DNA of 64,000 nt from Rhizobiales bacterium UBA1912 (GTDB taxonomy: Bacteria; Pseudomonadota; Alphaproteobacteria; Rhizobiales; Devosiaceae): assembly GCA_002337455.1 (NCBI GenBank), contig DDGC01000014.1, positions 84,251 through 148,250 on the forward strand, given 5' to 3'. The position numbers and the translations under genes were made by a program. Shown here piece after piece: positions 25,782-33,593 of this stretch; positions within the stretch are counted from its first letter, which is position 1, and each line of letters opens with the position of its first letter. The notes beneath the pieces were generated by a model. It did not search any database and was not told the origin of the DNA. It saw only the letters and a program-made list of their open reading frames with translations.

Positions 25782-25795
25782 GCAAGGGCAATGCC
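25782..25795 (-). promoter_or_regulatory. Sigma-54 promoter of flgE
   Basis: On the minus strand the sequence reads TGGCATTGCCCTTGCA, with GG and GC exactly 10 nt apart (complements at 25794-25795 and 25782-25783). The -12 half TTGCA is perfect and the -24 half is TGGCAT. Transcription would begin near 25770, about 75 bp before the flgE ATG. Confidence 0.75.
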
Positions 25796-25949
25796 AGACT
25801 CTATACCCCCTGTTTTTATTGACTTTTATCCGATCATGGCCGCAGAAAAAGGCGCATCATCAGGAAATTTCAGCCGCCCACCCGGCAAATTTTTCCCTGT
25901 CTGTCCGTTGGCTCCCGCGCTCCTGCCACCTTCGCTTCCTCCCACCGCC

Positions 25950-26128
25950 GTCATCCCGGGCGAAGACCCGGGGTGACAAATCTGGTGAGACGGCACATCG
26001 CACCCTCCTTCGCGTCCCGGCCCCGATCCGGGACCCAGCAGCCCCGACCACTCTCAATCGCTTGCGGCTTGCTCCCATGGACTCCGGCTGGAGTTATCCC
26101 GGCGGAAGCCGGGACCGGAGCAGCGCTG
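25950..26128. repeat. REP-like elements upstream of the ATPase gene
   Basis: The first unit is a near-perfect palindrome at 25950-25977 that begins GTCATCCCGG and ends CCGGGGTGAC. Two more GC-rich hairpin units of the same type follow (TCCCGGCCCCGATCCGGGAC near 26018, and TTATCCCGGCGGAAGCCGGG near 26095). They lie in the 553-bp gap between flgE and the ATPase gene. The part next to flgE holds its sigma-54 promoter and I see no gene in the rest. Confidence 0.7.
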
Positions 26129-26247
26129 GGCTTGAACTTCCCGGCTTCCTCATCGGGCGCCACCAGCGAATGACTGGACGCGGGCTCTGTATGAATCTAA
26201 GCAGACGCTGGATTAAGTCAGCACTTACTTACTTTTCAGGACGCCCC

Positions 26248-27129
26248 ATGCTGTTTGCCTCCGCCGATGAGTTTCGCTCCCTCCCCCGCAAGGCCGTCAC
26301 GGTCTTTGGCATGGCGGGCGTGGGCAAGACGCGGCTGGGCAACATCGTGCGCCGGGCCGATTGGTTTCACTTCTCGGTCGATTTCCGCATCGGCACGCGG
26401 CACATGGGCGAATACATCGTCGACAACTTCAAGCGCGAGGCGATGAAGGTCCCCTTCCTTGCCGAACTGCTGCGCTCGGATTCGATCTCGATCCAGTCCA
26501 ACATTTCGTTCAACAACCTCGACCCGCTCTCGAGCTATCTCGGCACCCCCGGCAATCCGGCAAAGGGCGGCCTGCCCTTCGTCGAATACCAGCGCCGTCA
26601 GGAACAGCACCGCGTGGCCGAAATCTACGCCCTGCTCGACGTCCCCTATTTCATCGAGCGGGCCAAGACGCTTTACGGTTACGACGATTTCCTGTGCGAC
26701 ACCGGCGGTTCGCTGATCGAAGTGCTCGACCCGCACAACCCCGAGGATCCCGTGGTCAAGGCTTTGGCCGACAACACGGTCCTGCTCTATCTGCGCGGCA
26801 CCGAAACCGATGCCCAGCGCCTGATCGACAGGTTCAAGGCCAATCCCAAGCCGATGTATTACCCGCCCGATTTCCTCGTCGCCAAATGGGACGAGTTCAA
26901 GCGCCTCAACGGCGTCGTCCATGACGATGACGTCGATCCCGATGCCTTTGGCGTGTGGGGCTTCGAGGCGCTGCTGCGCGACCGGCTGCCGCGCTATCAG
27001 GCACTGGCCGACAATTTCGGCTATCAGGTCGACGCGCCCGATCTTTCAGACGTGCGCGACGAAAAAGACTTCATGGAGCTCATGTGCAGGGCCATCGCCA
27101 ATCGTCCGGCGATGGCCGCCAGCCGTTGA
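26248..27129 (+). CDS. P-loop ATPase of unknown function, next to metA
   Basis: 293 residues. A Walker A loop GMAGVGKTR occupies residues 21-29, followed by the adjacent DFRIGTRHMGEYIVDNF. A possible Walker B-like strand is NTVLLYLRGTETDA. The rest is soluble and acidic, with no membrane segment. The ATG at 26248 has AGGA 8 nt upstream; longer in-frame starts run into the repeat region and encode unconserved, GC-biased sequence. I do not recognise a named family beyond alphaproteobacterial proteins simply called ATPase. metA begins 63 bp downstream on the same strand, so co-transcription is likely, but no functional link is known to me. Confidence 0.75.
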   Translation: MLFASADEFRSLPRKAVTVFGMAGVGKTRLGNIVRRADWFHFSVDFRIGTRHMGEYIVDNFKREAMKVPFLAELLRSDSISIQSNISFNNLDPLSSYLGTPGNPAKGGLPFVEYQRRQEQHRVAEIYALLDVPYFIERAKTLYGYDDFLCDTGGSLIEVLDPHNPEDPVVKALADNTVLLYLRGTETDAQRLIDRFKANPKPMYYPPDFLVAKWDEFKRLNGVVHDDDVDPDAFGVWGFEALLRDRLPRYQALADNFGYQVDAPDLSDVRDEKDFMELMCRAIANRPAMAASR

Positions 27130-27192
27130 ACCGTTTCCGGTTCCGCAAACAAGCCTGCACTTATATAAGCTTCCTCTGAAGGAACAGACACA

Positions 27193-28113
27193 ATGCCTAT
27201 CCGCATCCCCGATCAACTCCCGGCCCGCGTCACGCTCGAAAACGAGGGCGTCGTGGTCATGGATCAGTCCCGCTCCGCCCGGCAGGACATCCGCCCGCTC
27301 CAGTTCGGCCTGCTCAATCTGATGCCCAACAAACAGCGCACCGAAACTCAGTTCGCGCGCCTGATCGCTTCCACGCCGCTCCAGATCGATCTGACATTGG
27401 TGCGGGTTGCCGATCCCCTGTCGAAAAGCACGCCCGAAGACTACCTTCAGAACTTCTATTCTGCCTGGGAGGACGTGCGCTCCAAAAAGTTCGACGGCTT
27501 CGTCGTCACCGGCGCCCCCATCGCCAATATGCCCTTCGAGGACGTGCGCTACTGGCCCGAAATGCTCGAAATCATGGATTGGACCCAGACCAACGTCCAC
27601 CACACCATGTTCATCTGCTGGGGCGCCCAGGCCGCGCTGCACCACCTGCACGGCGTCAAACGCTACCGCATGGAGCACAAGGCGTTCGGGGTCTATCGCC
27701 ACAAGGTGCTCGACACCCGCCACCCCTTCCTGCGCGGCTTTTCCGACGATCTGGCGGTGCCCGTATCGCGCTATAACGACATCGACCGCGAAAGCCTGCC
27801 CGCCGATCTCGACATCCTCATCGACAGCGACGAGGTCGGCATCTGCATGCTCGACGACCGCAAATACCGCGCCGCCTACATGCTCAACCACCTCGAATAC
27901 GACAACACATCCCTGGCCGACGAATACCACCGCGACGTCGAAGCCGGGCTCGAAACCCCCATGCCCATCAACCTGTTCCCCGGCAACGACCCGTCAAAAA
28001 TGCCCGAAAACCGCTGGCGCAGCCACGCGCACCTCTTGTTCCAGAACTGGATCAACGAAATCTACCAGACAACGCCCTATGATCTCGACAAGGTCGGCAC
28101 GGGCGAGTGGTAA
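27193..28113 (+). CDS. metA: Homoserine O-acyltransferase MetA
   Basis: 306 residues, normal for MetA. It acylates homoserine at the first committed step of methionine synthesis. The catalytic Cys is C142 in FICWGAQAALHH, and the catalytic His/Glu pair is H233 and E235 in YMLNHLEYD. The active-site segment TGAPIANMPFEDVRYW has Ala at position 111. That position is reported to separate acetyl-CoA (Glu) from succinyl-CoA (Gly) users in MetA, so acyl-donor choice is uncertain. The 63-bp leader contains GAAGGAA before the ATG; I do not see a SAM-II riboswitch there. Confidence 0.95.
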   Translation: MPIRIPDQLPARVTLENEGVVVMDQSRSARQDIRPLQFGLLNLMPNKQRTETQFARLIASTPLQIDLTLVRVADPLSKSTPEDYLQNFYSAWEDVRSKKFDGFVVTGAPIANMPFEDVRYWPEMLEIMDWTQTNVHHTMFICWGAQAALHHLHGVKRYRMEHKAFGVYRHKVLDTRHPFLRGFSDDLAVPVSRYNDIDRESLPADLDILIDSDEVGICMLDDRKYRAAYMLNHLEYDNTSLADEYHRDVEAGLETPMPINLFPGNDPSKMPENRWRSHAHLLFQNWINEIYQTTPYDLDKVGTGEW

Positions 28114-28134
28114 AATGGCGCGGCGGGCCCTCGG

Positions 28135-28608
28135 TCAGCCGCGCTCGTCTGACAGAACAAACATTTTCGCCACCACACCCTCAGGCTCGCGATAGGTGCG
28201 AAACCCCATCGCCTCGTAATAGGTCAGCCCCTGAGCGTTGTTCGCCCCGATGAACGCCTCGATCTTTTCGATTCCCGCACCCCGCGCCGCAGCCTCGCTC
28301 ACCGCAAACAGCGCCCGCCCCACGCCGCGCCGCGCCGCCGTTGGCCGCACATGCGTGCCGATAATCCCCCAGCCGACCGGCGTGCCGTAAGGGTTACCCT
28401 CACGCGCATGCTTGAGCGACTGGAACCCCAGAATCGTGCCGTCGTCATCAACGGCAACCGAGCACAGGATACGGTCGGGATCGGCAATGTAGTGATTGAG
28501 CGCAAAACCCGGATCGCTCGCCTTGCTGCGCTTGCCCGCAGCAAGGAGTTCGGTGAGCACACCGCTCACGCCGTCGGCATCGTCAACGTTTGCTTCCCGG
28601 ACGATCAT
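28135..28608 (-). CDS. GNAT N-acetyltransferase, second gene after a BrnA-like gene
   Basis: 157 residues with a single GNAT fold: an N-terminal strand (MIVREANVDDADGVSGVL), a central strand HVRPTAARRGVGRALF carrying the acetyl-CoA pyrophosphate loop (RRGVGRA), and the C-terminal NNAQGLTYYEAMGF motif. The substrate cannot be read from the sequence. Its ATG lies 5 bp after the stop of the BrnA-like gene with GAGG in front of it, so the two genes are probably co-translated. It may be an ordinary small-molecule or protein acetyltransferase, or the toxin partner of the upstream RHH-type protein. Confidence 0.85.
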   Translation of the reverse strand: MIVREANVDDADGVSGVLTELLAAGKRSKASDPGFALNHYIADPDRILCSVAVDDDGTILGFQSLKHAREGNPYGTPVGWGIIGTHVRPTAARRGVGRALFAVSEAAARGAGIEKIEAFIGANNAQGLTYYEAMGFRTYREPEGVVAKMFVLSDERG

Positions 28609-28613
28609 GCGCC

Positions 28614-28859
28614 TCAGTCGAGCTTGGCAGCGTCCCGCAACGCCGCGTTGATCCGCTCCTGCCAGCCCGGCCCGTCATCCTGGAAATGGGCGAGCACATC
28701 GCGATCGATACGGATCGAAACCAGTTCCTTGCCGGTGGGGATGGCATTGGTTTTCGGCTTGGGCTCGGCGGGCTTGGTGGTCGCGGCCTTGAACAGCGCT
28801 TCGGCGCGCTCCTTGCCGCTCGCGGGTCGGCGTGGGGTGTAGGCCATTGTGGTCACCAT
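28614..28859 (-). CDS. BrnA-like antitoxin-family DNA-binding protein without a BrnT partner
   Basis: 81 residues from the ATG at 28859 (an ATG at 28847 and a TTG at 28868 are alternatives). The C-terminal part VSIRIDRDVLAHFQDDGPGW followed by QERINAALRDAAK matches the ribbon-helix-helix end of BrnA antitoxins, which usually repress their own operon and neutralise the RNase toxin BrnT. The N-terminus is a Lys/Pro/Ala-rich linker, as in BrnA. No BrnT-type frame lies on either side. The next gene, 5 bp downstream, encodes a GNAT enzyme instead. Confidence 0.75.
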   Translation of the reverse strand: MVTTMAYTPRRPASGKERAEALFKAATTKPAEPKPKTNAIPTGKELVSIRIDRDVLAHFQDDGPGWQERINAALRDAAKLD

Positions 28860-28877
28860 GCTCTGCAAAATGAATGA

Positions 28878-28907
28878 CCCGGCCAGGAGGTGGAATCTCC
28901 GACCGGG
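28878..28907. promoter_or_regulatory. Palindrome upstream of the BrnA-like gene
   Basis: CCCGG (28878-28882) and CCGGG (28903-28907) enclose an inner GGAG/CTCC pair (28886-28889 and 28897-28900). It lies 18-48 bp upstream of the BrnA-like start, in the 186-bp gap shared with ycjX. It could be an autoregulatory operator; this is position-based inference. Confidence 0.35.
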
Positions 28908-29045
28908 CCAAAGCCTTCAATCGGCGAAGATCGAAGACGCCGCATCGATAGTGCAGACCGGCGCCAAGGGCAAGCACTATCGATCCAACACCTCTCTTGC
29001 ATTCTGGCGTTCTCCCCCTACCTTGATCGGGCGTAACCGGAGTTC

Positions 29046-30509
29046 GTGTTCTTGCCCAGCCTGCCCACCACCATCGCCGACGAATTGGGCATCGCCCTGG
29101 GCAATCTCGCCGATGCGGCAACCGGAACCGTTACCCCCACCCTTCGGCTGGGCGTCACCGGCCTGTCGCGGGCCGGCAAGACCATCTTCATCACGGCCCT
29201 GATCCACAATCTTTTGACCGGCGCCCGCCTGCCCGGCTTCGCCCCGATGGCCGAGGGTCGGCTGATCGGCGCGCGCCTCGCCGAGCACCCCGACAACGCT
29301 ACGCCGCGCTTTGCCTACGAGAACCATCTGGCCGCCCTGATGGGCACGCCGCCGGTCTGGCCAGAATCGACGCGCCGCATTTCCCAGCTCCGCCTCACCC
29401 TGCGCTACCAGTCGGCAAGCTGGATCAAATCCCAGTTCGGCGTCTCCACGCTCAATCTCGATATCGTCGATTATCCCGGCGAATGGCTGCTCGACCTGCC
29501 GCTCCTCACCAAATCCTATGCCGAATGGAGCGAGGAGGCCCTGGCGCTCGCCCATCGCCCCGCCCGCGCCCAGGAAGCCAAACCCTTCCTCGACGCGCTC
29601 GGATCGTTCGATCCCGCCCGCGAGGCCGACGACACCACAGCCGAAACCCTCGCCACCGCCTTCACCGCCTATCTGCGGGCCTCAAAGGCCGATGCCCGCG
29701 CCCTCTCGACGCTCCCGCCGGGCCGTTTCCTGATGCCCGGCGATCTCGAAGGCTCCCCGGCCCTCACCTTCGCGCCCCTGCCCGCTCCAGCCGCAACGCC
29801 CCGCCATTCGAGCCTTTATGCCATGCTCGAACGGCGCTACGAGGCGTATAAATCCGTCGTCGTCCGCCCCTTCTTCCGCGATCATTTCGCCCGGCTCGAC
29901 CGCCAGATCGTGCTGGTCGATGCCCTGCGAGCGCTGAACGCCGGTCCTGAAGCTGTGGCCGATCTCGAAACCGCGCTCACCTCGGTGCTCTCATGCTTCC
30001 GGCAGGGCAGCTCAAATCCGGTTTCGCGGCTCTTCACCCGCAAGATCGACCGTATCCTCTTTGCCGCCACCAAGGCCGATCTCCTGCACCACACCTCGCA
30101 TTCGCGCCTCGAAACCATCCTCAACCGGCTCGTCGCCAACGCCTCGCGCCGCGCCAAATTCCACGGCGCCGAAACCCGCTCGCTGGCCATCGCCGCCATT
30201 CGCGCCACCCATGAGGGCAGCGTCAAACACGGCGGTGAAACGCTGCCAACGATCATCGGCACGCCCGAAAACGGTCAGGTTCTGGGCGAAACCACCTATG
30301 ACGGCAAAACCGAAATCGCGTTGTTTCCCGGTGACTTGCCGGAGAACCCCGATTCACTTTTCAAATCGGTTGAATCAACACCTCAACTGAACTTCCTGCG
30401 CTTCCTGCCGCCCAAAGTCCTCTCACCGAGCCAGACCGGCGATCCGGTGTTTCCCCACATAAGGCTCGACCGGGCGCTGGATTTTCTGGTCGGGGATAAA
30501 ATGCAATGA
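29046..30509 (+). CDS. ycjX: YcjX-family (DUF463) P-loop protein
   Basis: 487 residues from a GTG at 29046 (a TTG at 29052 is an alternative; CGGAG lies just upstream). The P-loop GLSRAGKT (about residues 40-47) and the segments LNLDIVDYPGEWLLDLPLL and LFAATKADLLHH, the last resembling a G-protein NKxD-like loop, are typical of YcjX. YcjX is a predicted nucleotide-binding stress-associated protein. Its stop overlaps the start of the next gene (ATGA), giving the conserved YcjX-YcjF pair. Function is not established. Confidence 0.9.
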   Translation: MFLPSLPTTIADELGIALGNLADAATGTVTPTLRLGVTGLSRAGKTIFITALIHNLLTGARLPGFAPMAEGRLIGARLAEHPDNATPRFAYENHLAALMGTPPVWPESTRRISQLRLTLRYQSASWIKSQFGVSTLNLDIVDYPGEWLLDLPLLTKSYAEWSEEALALAHRPARAQEAKPFLDALGSFDPAREADDTTAETLATAFTAYLRASKADARALSTLPPGRFLMPGDLEGSPALTFAPLPAPAATPRHSSLYAMLERRYEAYKSVVVRPFFRDHFARLDRQIVLVDALRALNAGPEAVADLETALTSVLSCFRQGSSNPVSRLFTRKIDRILFAATKADLLHHTSHSRLETILNRLVANASRRAKFHGAETRSLAIAAIRATHEGSVKHGGETLPTIIGTPENGQVLGETTYDGKTEIALFPGDLPENPDSLFKSVESTPQLNFLRFLPPKVLSPSQTGDPVFPHIRLDRALDFLVGDKMQ

Positions 30510-31528
30510 GACAGCCCCGCGCCATCCCCTCGAAAGCCCGCATCGACGAGCCGGCGGCCCGCACGCCGCGCGCCTTTGAAACCGCGCTGGCCGAACCGGC
30601 CCCCGACGTGTTCGAGGCCACCCCCGATGATCTCGCTGATACCGATGTCGCCCCGCCTCCGCGCCGCCGTGGCGGCTTCTGGCGCAATCTGGCCCTGTGG
30701 ACCGGCGGCACGCTGGTCTCGCTCGGGCTGGGGCTTGCCGCCGACCGGCTGATCCGCGATCTGTTTGCGGCCTATGACTGGCTGGGCTGGTTCGGGCTGG
30801 GCGTCTTGGCGGTCTTTGTGGTCGCCTTGGTCGTCCTGACGATCCGCGAAGTGATCGGAATAGCCCGCCTGCGCACCATGGACCGGCTGCGCGACAAGGC
30901 CGCCGCGGCCCTGATCGCCGACGATCTGCCCGCAGCGCAAAAAATCGTGTCCGAACTCGACGGGCTCTACGCCGAACGGGCGGATCTGGCCCGCGCCCGC
31001 GCCGGCCTCAAGGCCGATGCCGCATCGATACTTGACGGCGCCGAACTGATCCTGACCGCAGAGCGTACCCTGATGGCCCCGCTTGATGCCCGGGCCCGCG
31101 CGCTGACCGCCTCAAGCGCCCGCCGCGTCGCGTTGGTCACAGCCGTTGCGCCGCGCGCCCTTATCGACATCGCTTTTGTTGTGTTCGAGAGTTTCCGGCT
31201 GGCCCGCAATCTGGCCGACCTCTACGGCGCAAGGCCGGGCTTTTTCGGGTTTATCCGCCTGATGGGCGCCATCATTGCCCATCTCGCCGTCACAGGGGGC
31301 CTGGTGCTGACCGATGGCGTCGTCGAACAGCTGATCGGCCACGGCGTTGCCGCCAAGCTTTCAGCGCGTCTGGGCGAAGGTGTTCTGAACGGACTGATGA
31401 CGGTTCGGGTGGGCATCGCGGCAATCAAGCTGGTTCGCCCCCTGCCCTTCGCCGCCCGCACGTCACCCGTCGTCTCGGACTTTGTGGCCGATCTGGGCAA
31501 GGTAGCGACAGACGGCAAGACAAAATAA
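30506..31528 (+). CDS. TIGR01620/DUF697 (YcjF-like) inner-membrane protein
   Basis: 340 residues. An N-terminal cytoplasmic region ends in PRRRGGFWRNLA, followed by two membrane helices (about residues 61-80 and 88-112, WLGWFGLGVLAVFVVALVVL). The C-terminal DUF697 domain includes GVAAKLSARLGEGVLNGLMT and VRVGIAAIKLVRPLPF, the hallmark end of this family. It overlaps ycjX by four bases (ATGA), so the two proteins are probably made and used together at the membrane. A convergent terminator follows at once. Confidence 0.9.
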   Translation: MRQPRAIPSKARIDEPAARTPRAFETALAEPAPDVFEATPDDLADTDVAPPPRRRGGFWRNLALWTGGTLVSLGLGLAADRLIRDLFAAYDWLGWFGLGVLAVFVVALVVLTIREVIGIARLRTMDRLRDKAAAALIADDLPAAQKIVSELDGLYAERADLARARAGLKADAASILDGAELILTAERTLMAPLDARARALTASSARRVALVTAVAPRALIDIAFVVFESFRLARNLADLYGARPGFFGFIRLMGAIIAHLAVTGGLVLTDGVVEQLIGHGVAAKLSARLGEGVLNGLMTVRVGIAAIKLVRPLPFAARTSPVVSDFVADLGKVATDGKTK

Positions 31529-31529
31529 A

Positions 31530-31551
31530 GGGCAGCGCCGAAGCGCTGCCC
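31530..31551 (-). terminator. Terminator between the DUF697 gene and the exported-protein gene
   Basis: GGGCAGCGC and GCGCTGCCC form a perfect 9-bp stem with a CGAA loop. On the minus strand it is followed by TTTATTTTG, so it best terminates the leftward gene ending at 31576. It starts two bases after the rightward gene. Confidence 0.75.
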
Positions 31552-31575
31552 AAAAGGATTTGGAAGGAAGAGCTC

Positions 31576-31944
31576 TTACTGAGCGGCCTCTCCATCTTCC
31601 TCGGCGTCATCTCCGGACACGCCGTCGTCCATTTCGCCGTCATCCGACCCGCCGGTAACCGGACCGTCAACCAGGCCGGCTTCGACGCAATCGTCGCGGG
31701 TAATGGTCGACAGATCGATCGAGGAGGTCGAAAGCTCTTCGGTCGAGCTGGGCGATTCATCGACGGAATCGGCCTGCGTTTCTTCGCCGAGTGTCATGCA
31801 GTAGTCTTCAACATAGACCCAGTCCTCGGCACTGACGGCAATCCCGCCGATTTCCCCATCCATTGCAGGCGCGTCCTGGGCCATGGCGGGAGCCGCAAGG
31901 CCGGCGGCAAGAGCGATCGAGGCAAAAAGAGCAGTGCGTTTCAT
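31576..31944 (-). CDS. Small exported acidic protein, paralogue of the gene at 32199
   Basis: 122 residues. The signal peptide (LFASIALAAGLAAPAMA-QD) makes it periplasmic or secreted. The mature part has the pattern DWVYVEDYC ... SSTEELSTSSIDLSTI ... DDCVEAGL, which is shared with the 85-residue protein encoded at 32199. It then carries an extra tail rich in Asp, Glu and Gly (about 30 residues). The two conserved Cys could form a disulphide. The ATG at 31944 is chosen because GGAG lies 6-7 nt upstream. No known family is recognised. Confidence 0.75.
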   Translation of the reverse strand: MKRTALFASIALAAGLAAPAMAQDAPAMDGEIGGIAVSAEDWVYVEDYCMTLGEETQADSVDESPSSTEELSTSSIDLSTITRDDCVEAGLVDGPVTGGSDDGEMDDGVSGDDAEEDGEAAQ

Positions 31945-32140
31945 GGTTTTCTCCATTGGTTCTTTTGCCGGCCAAACTGAAAAGACAGCCGGCGAAACAA
32001 CGCATTACCAGCCGTTCATCCGATTATCTCGAAGCCGGCAAGCGGGCGTTGCTGACACAATGCAGACCCCCCGCGAGAGGTTGCGAACGCAAATTTGATC
32101 ATTTCGCGGCATCGCTGTGGCGAGGGTCGGAGCAGACAGC

Positions 32141-32170
32141 AAAAAGGGCAGTTCTTTTCGAACCGCCCTT
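32141..32170 (-). terminator. Terminator after the 85-residue exported-protein gene
   Basis: AAGGGC (32144-32149) and GCCCTT (32165-32170) with an inner GTTC/GAAC pairing form a hairpin followed on the minus strand by TTTTTG. It shows that the two paralogous genes are transcribed separately. Confidence 0.8.
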
Positions 32171-32198
32171 GTCGCAACTTTAGCAATGGCTTTTTTAA

Positions 32199-32456
32199 TC
32201 AGATCAGGCCGGCTTTCTGACAGTCGCTCTGGCTGATCGAGCTCAGCTGAACGCTCGAAGTCGAAAGTTCAGCGGTCGCCGACGGGTTGAAATCAAAGGC
32301 GTCGGATACCGAAAGGCCATCAAGGGCGTCGCAGTGATCGGTTACATAGGTCCAGTCGGCGTCCGAAACTGTAACGGTGCCGATGGTGTTGGCCATTGCG
32401 GGAGCGGCAAGGCCGGCGACAACTGCGAAGGAGGCGAGAAGGGCATTGAGCTTCAT
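32199..32456 (-). CDS. Small exported protein, paralogue of the gene at 31576
   Basis: 85 residues: signal peptide ALLASFAVVAGLAAPAMA-NT and a mature domain of about 60 residues. Shared blocks with its neighbour are VSDADWTYVTDHC, SATAELSTSSVQLSSI and SDCQKAGLI at the very end. There are two Cys in the same relative positions. It lacks the acidic tail of the longer paralogue. It has its own terminator and a 435-bp upstream gap containing the terminator and repeat of the next unit. Function unknown; the family seems confined to related bacteria, but I cannot test this here. Confidence 0.75.
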   Translation of the reverse strand: MKLNALLASFAVVAGLAAPAMANTIGTVTVSDADWTYVTDHCDALDGLSVSDAFDFNPSATAELSTSSVQLSSISQSDCQKAGLI

Positions 32457-32604
32457 TTTTAAAGTATCCTTTTCTTGACGTCCCTCGTTGGGGACAAGAC
32501 AAGAGATAAGCGCTCCCCAGCCGATTTCCAGATTAATAATATTAGTTTTTCGTCACAAAATGACGCACCCGTTCACATTGCCCAAGCTGCCCATTCAGTC
32601 GCCC

Positions 32605-32639
32605 AAAAAAAGGCCCGGTTTTCCGGGCAAAACCGGGCC
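32605..32639 (-). terminator. Strong rho-independent terminator (LysE unit, minus strand)
   Basis: GGCCCGGTTTT and AAAACCGGGCC form a perfect 11-bp stem over a 6-nt loop, followed on the minus strand by TTTTTTT. It lies 252 bp beyond the LysE stop and about 150 bp upstream of the 32456 start. It could therefore end the LysE transcript. Confidence 0.8.
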
Positions 32640-32716
32640 CGCCGATTAACATGGTTAAATTTTAATAGCGCCGATTTCCGCGCATGGGTAGCGCCCTGCT
32701 CTGCCACCCACGATCG

Positions 32717-32816
32717 GTCACCCCGGGCAAAGACCCGGGGTCCAGTACCCCCAAAAGTCCAGGCAAGGGCGGCAGACGCTGCCGGTAGCTGGGTCCCGGC
32801 TCAGGGCCGGGATGAC
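32717..32816. repeat. REP-like inverted pair, copy 2
   Basis: It begins GTCACCCCGG and ends CCGGGATGAC, with GGTCCAGTA and CTGGGTCCCGG inside. Order and spacing are nearly the same as in the copy at 9615-9711, including the shared CGCTGCCGGT block. It occupies the intergenic space downstream of the LysE gene. Confidence 0.8.
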
Positions 32817-32891
32817 ATCGGTGAGCGAAGGCGAGTCTCGTGGGCTTTTCCGCCAGACGATACCATAGGACGTTCAAAAGCCGCTTCGGTG

Positions 32892-33506
32892 CTAGGGCTT
32901 GAGGACGATATAGGCCGCCGCCCCGGCCATCGCGCCGGCAGCGCCACGGTTGAGCGCTTTCAGCGCCCGCGGATTGCGCAGGAAATCGCGTGCCTTGGCG
33001 GCCAGTGCCACGTAGGGCAGGACAACCAGATACAGCACGATGATCGTGGTGACGACCAATCCCGCAAACCGCTCCGGGGTTACTGCCTGCAGATCGACGA
33101 CAGTGGGCAACAGGGCCATGTAGAAAATGATCGTCTTGGGATTGCCCAGCGTCACCGAATAGCCGCCCAGCATCGAGGCCCAGGCGCCACTGCCCTTGCC
33201 GGACTGGATCTTTTCGGGATCGATGCCGGCGCGCCAGAAGCTCCAGGCAAGATAGGCGAGGTAAGCCGCGCCAAGCACTTTGACGACAATGAAAATGCCC
33301 GAAAACGCCGCCGCCACCGCTGCCATCCCCAAAACGGCAAGCGTGAGATAGGTCAGGTCACCAAGCACCAGCCCCGTGCCGAACCACACCGCCGGCCGGA
33401 AACCGGAACCCAGCGCCTTGCCCACCGCCGCGGCAATGCCGGGCCCGGGAATGGCAGCAGCAATCGCCAGCGCAATGGCGTAGGGGAGATAGTCGACAAG
33501 GTTCAT
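32892..33506 (-). CDS. LysE/RhtB-family exporter
   Basis: 204 residues with five to six hydrophobic helices. The family motif appears at AIPGPGIAAAVGKALGSGFR, and the central GNPKTIIFYMALLP is typical. LysE-type proteins export amino acids or related metabolites from the cytoplasm; the substrate cannot be read here. The ATG at 33506 is preferred over one 9 bp upstream, although the evidence is weak. Another family member with a different sequence lies at 53734. Confidence 0.88.
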   Translation of the reverse strand: MNLVDYLPYAIALAIAAAIPGPGIAAAVGKALGSGFRPAVWFGTGLVLGDLTYLTLAVLGMAAVAAAFSGIFIVVKVLGAAYLAYLAWSFWRAGIDPEKIQSGKGSGAWASMLGGYSVTLGNPKTIIFYMALLPTVVDLQAVTPERFAGLVVTTIIVLYLVVLPYVALAAKARDFLRNPRALKALNRGAAGAMAGAAAYIVLKP

Positions 33507-33593
33507 GGCAGGCACTCGATCAGGACGGCATCAGGTCACATACCGCTCATACACCGGCGCGCGAAAACCTCAAAGGTCCAGTTGATGGCGTTT

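Noticed and set aside
25777..26247. N-terminal extension of the ATPase gene by 157 codons
   Set aside because: The extension runs through REP-like repeats, has no family similarity, and a good start with AGGA exists at 26248.
27130..27192. SAM-II riboswitch in the metA leader
   Set aside because: The gap is only 63 bp and I could not find the expected pseudoknot core. A covariance search would settle it.
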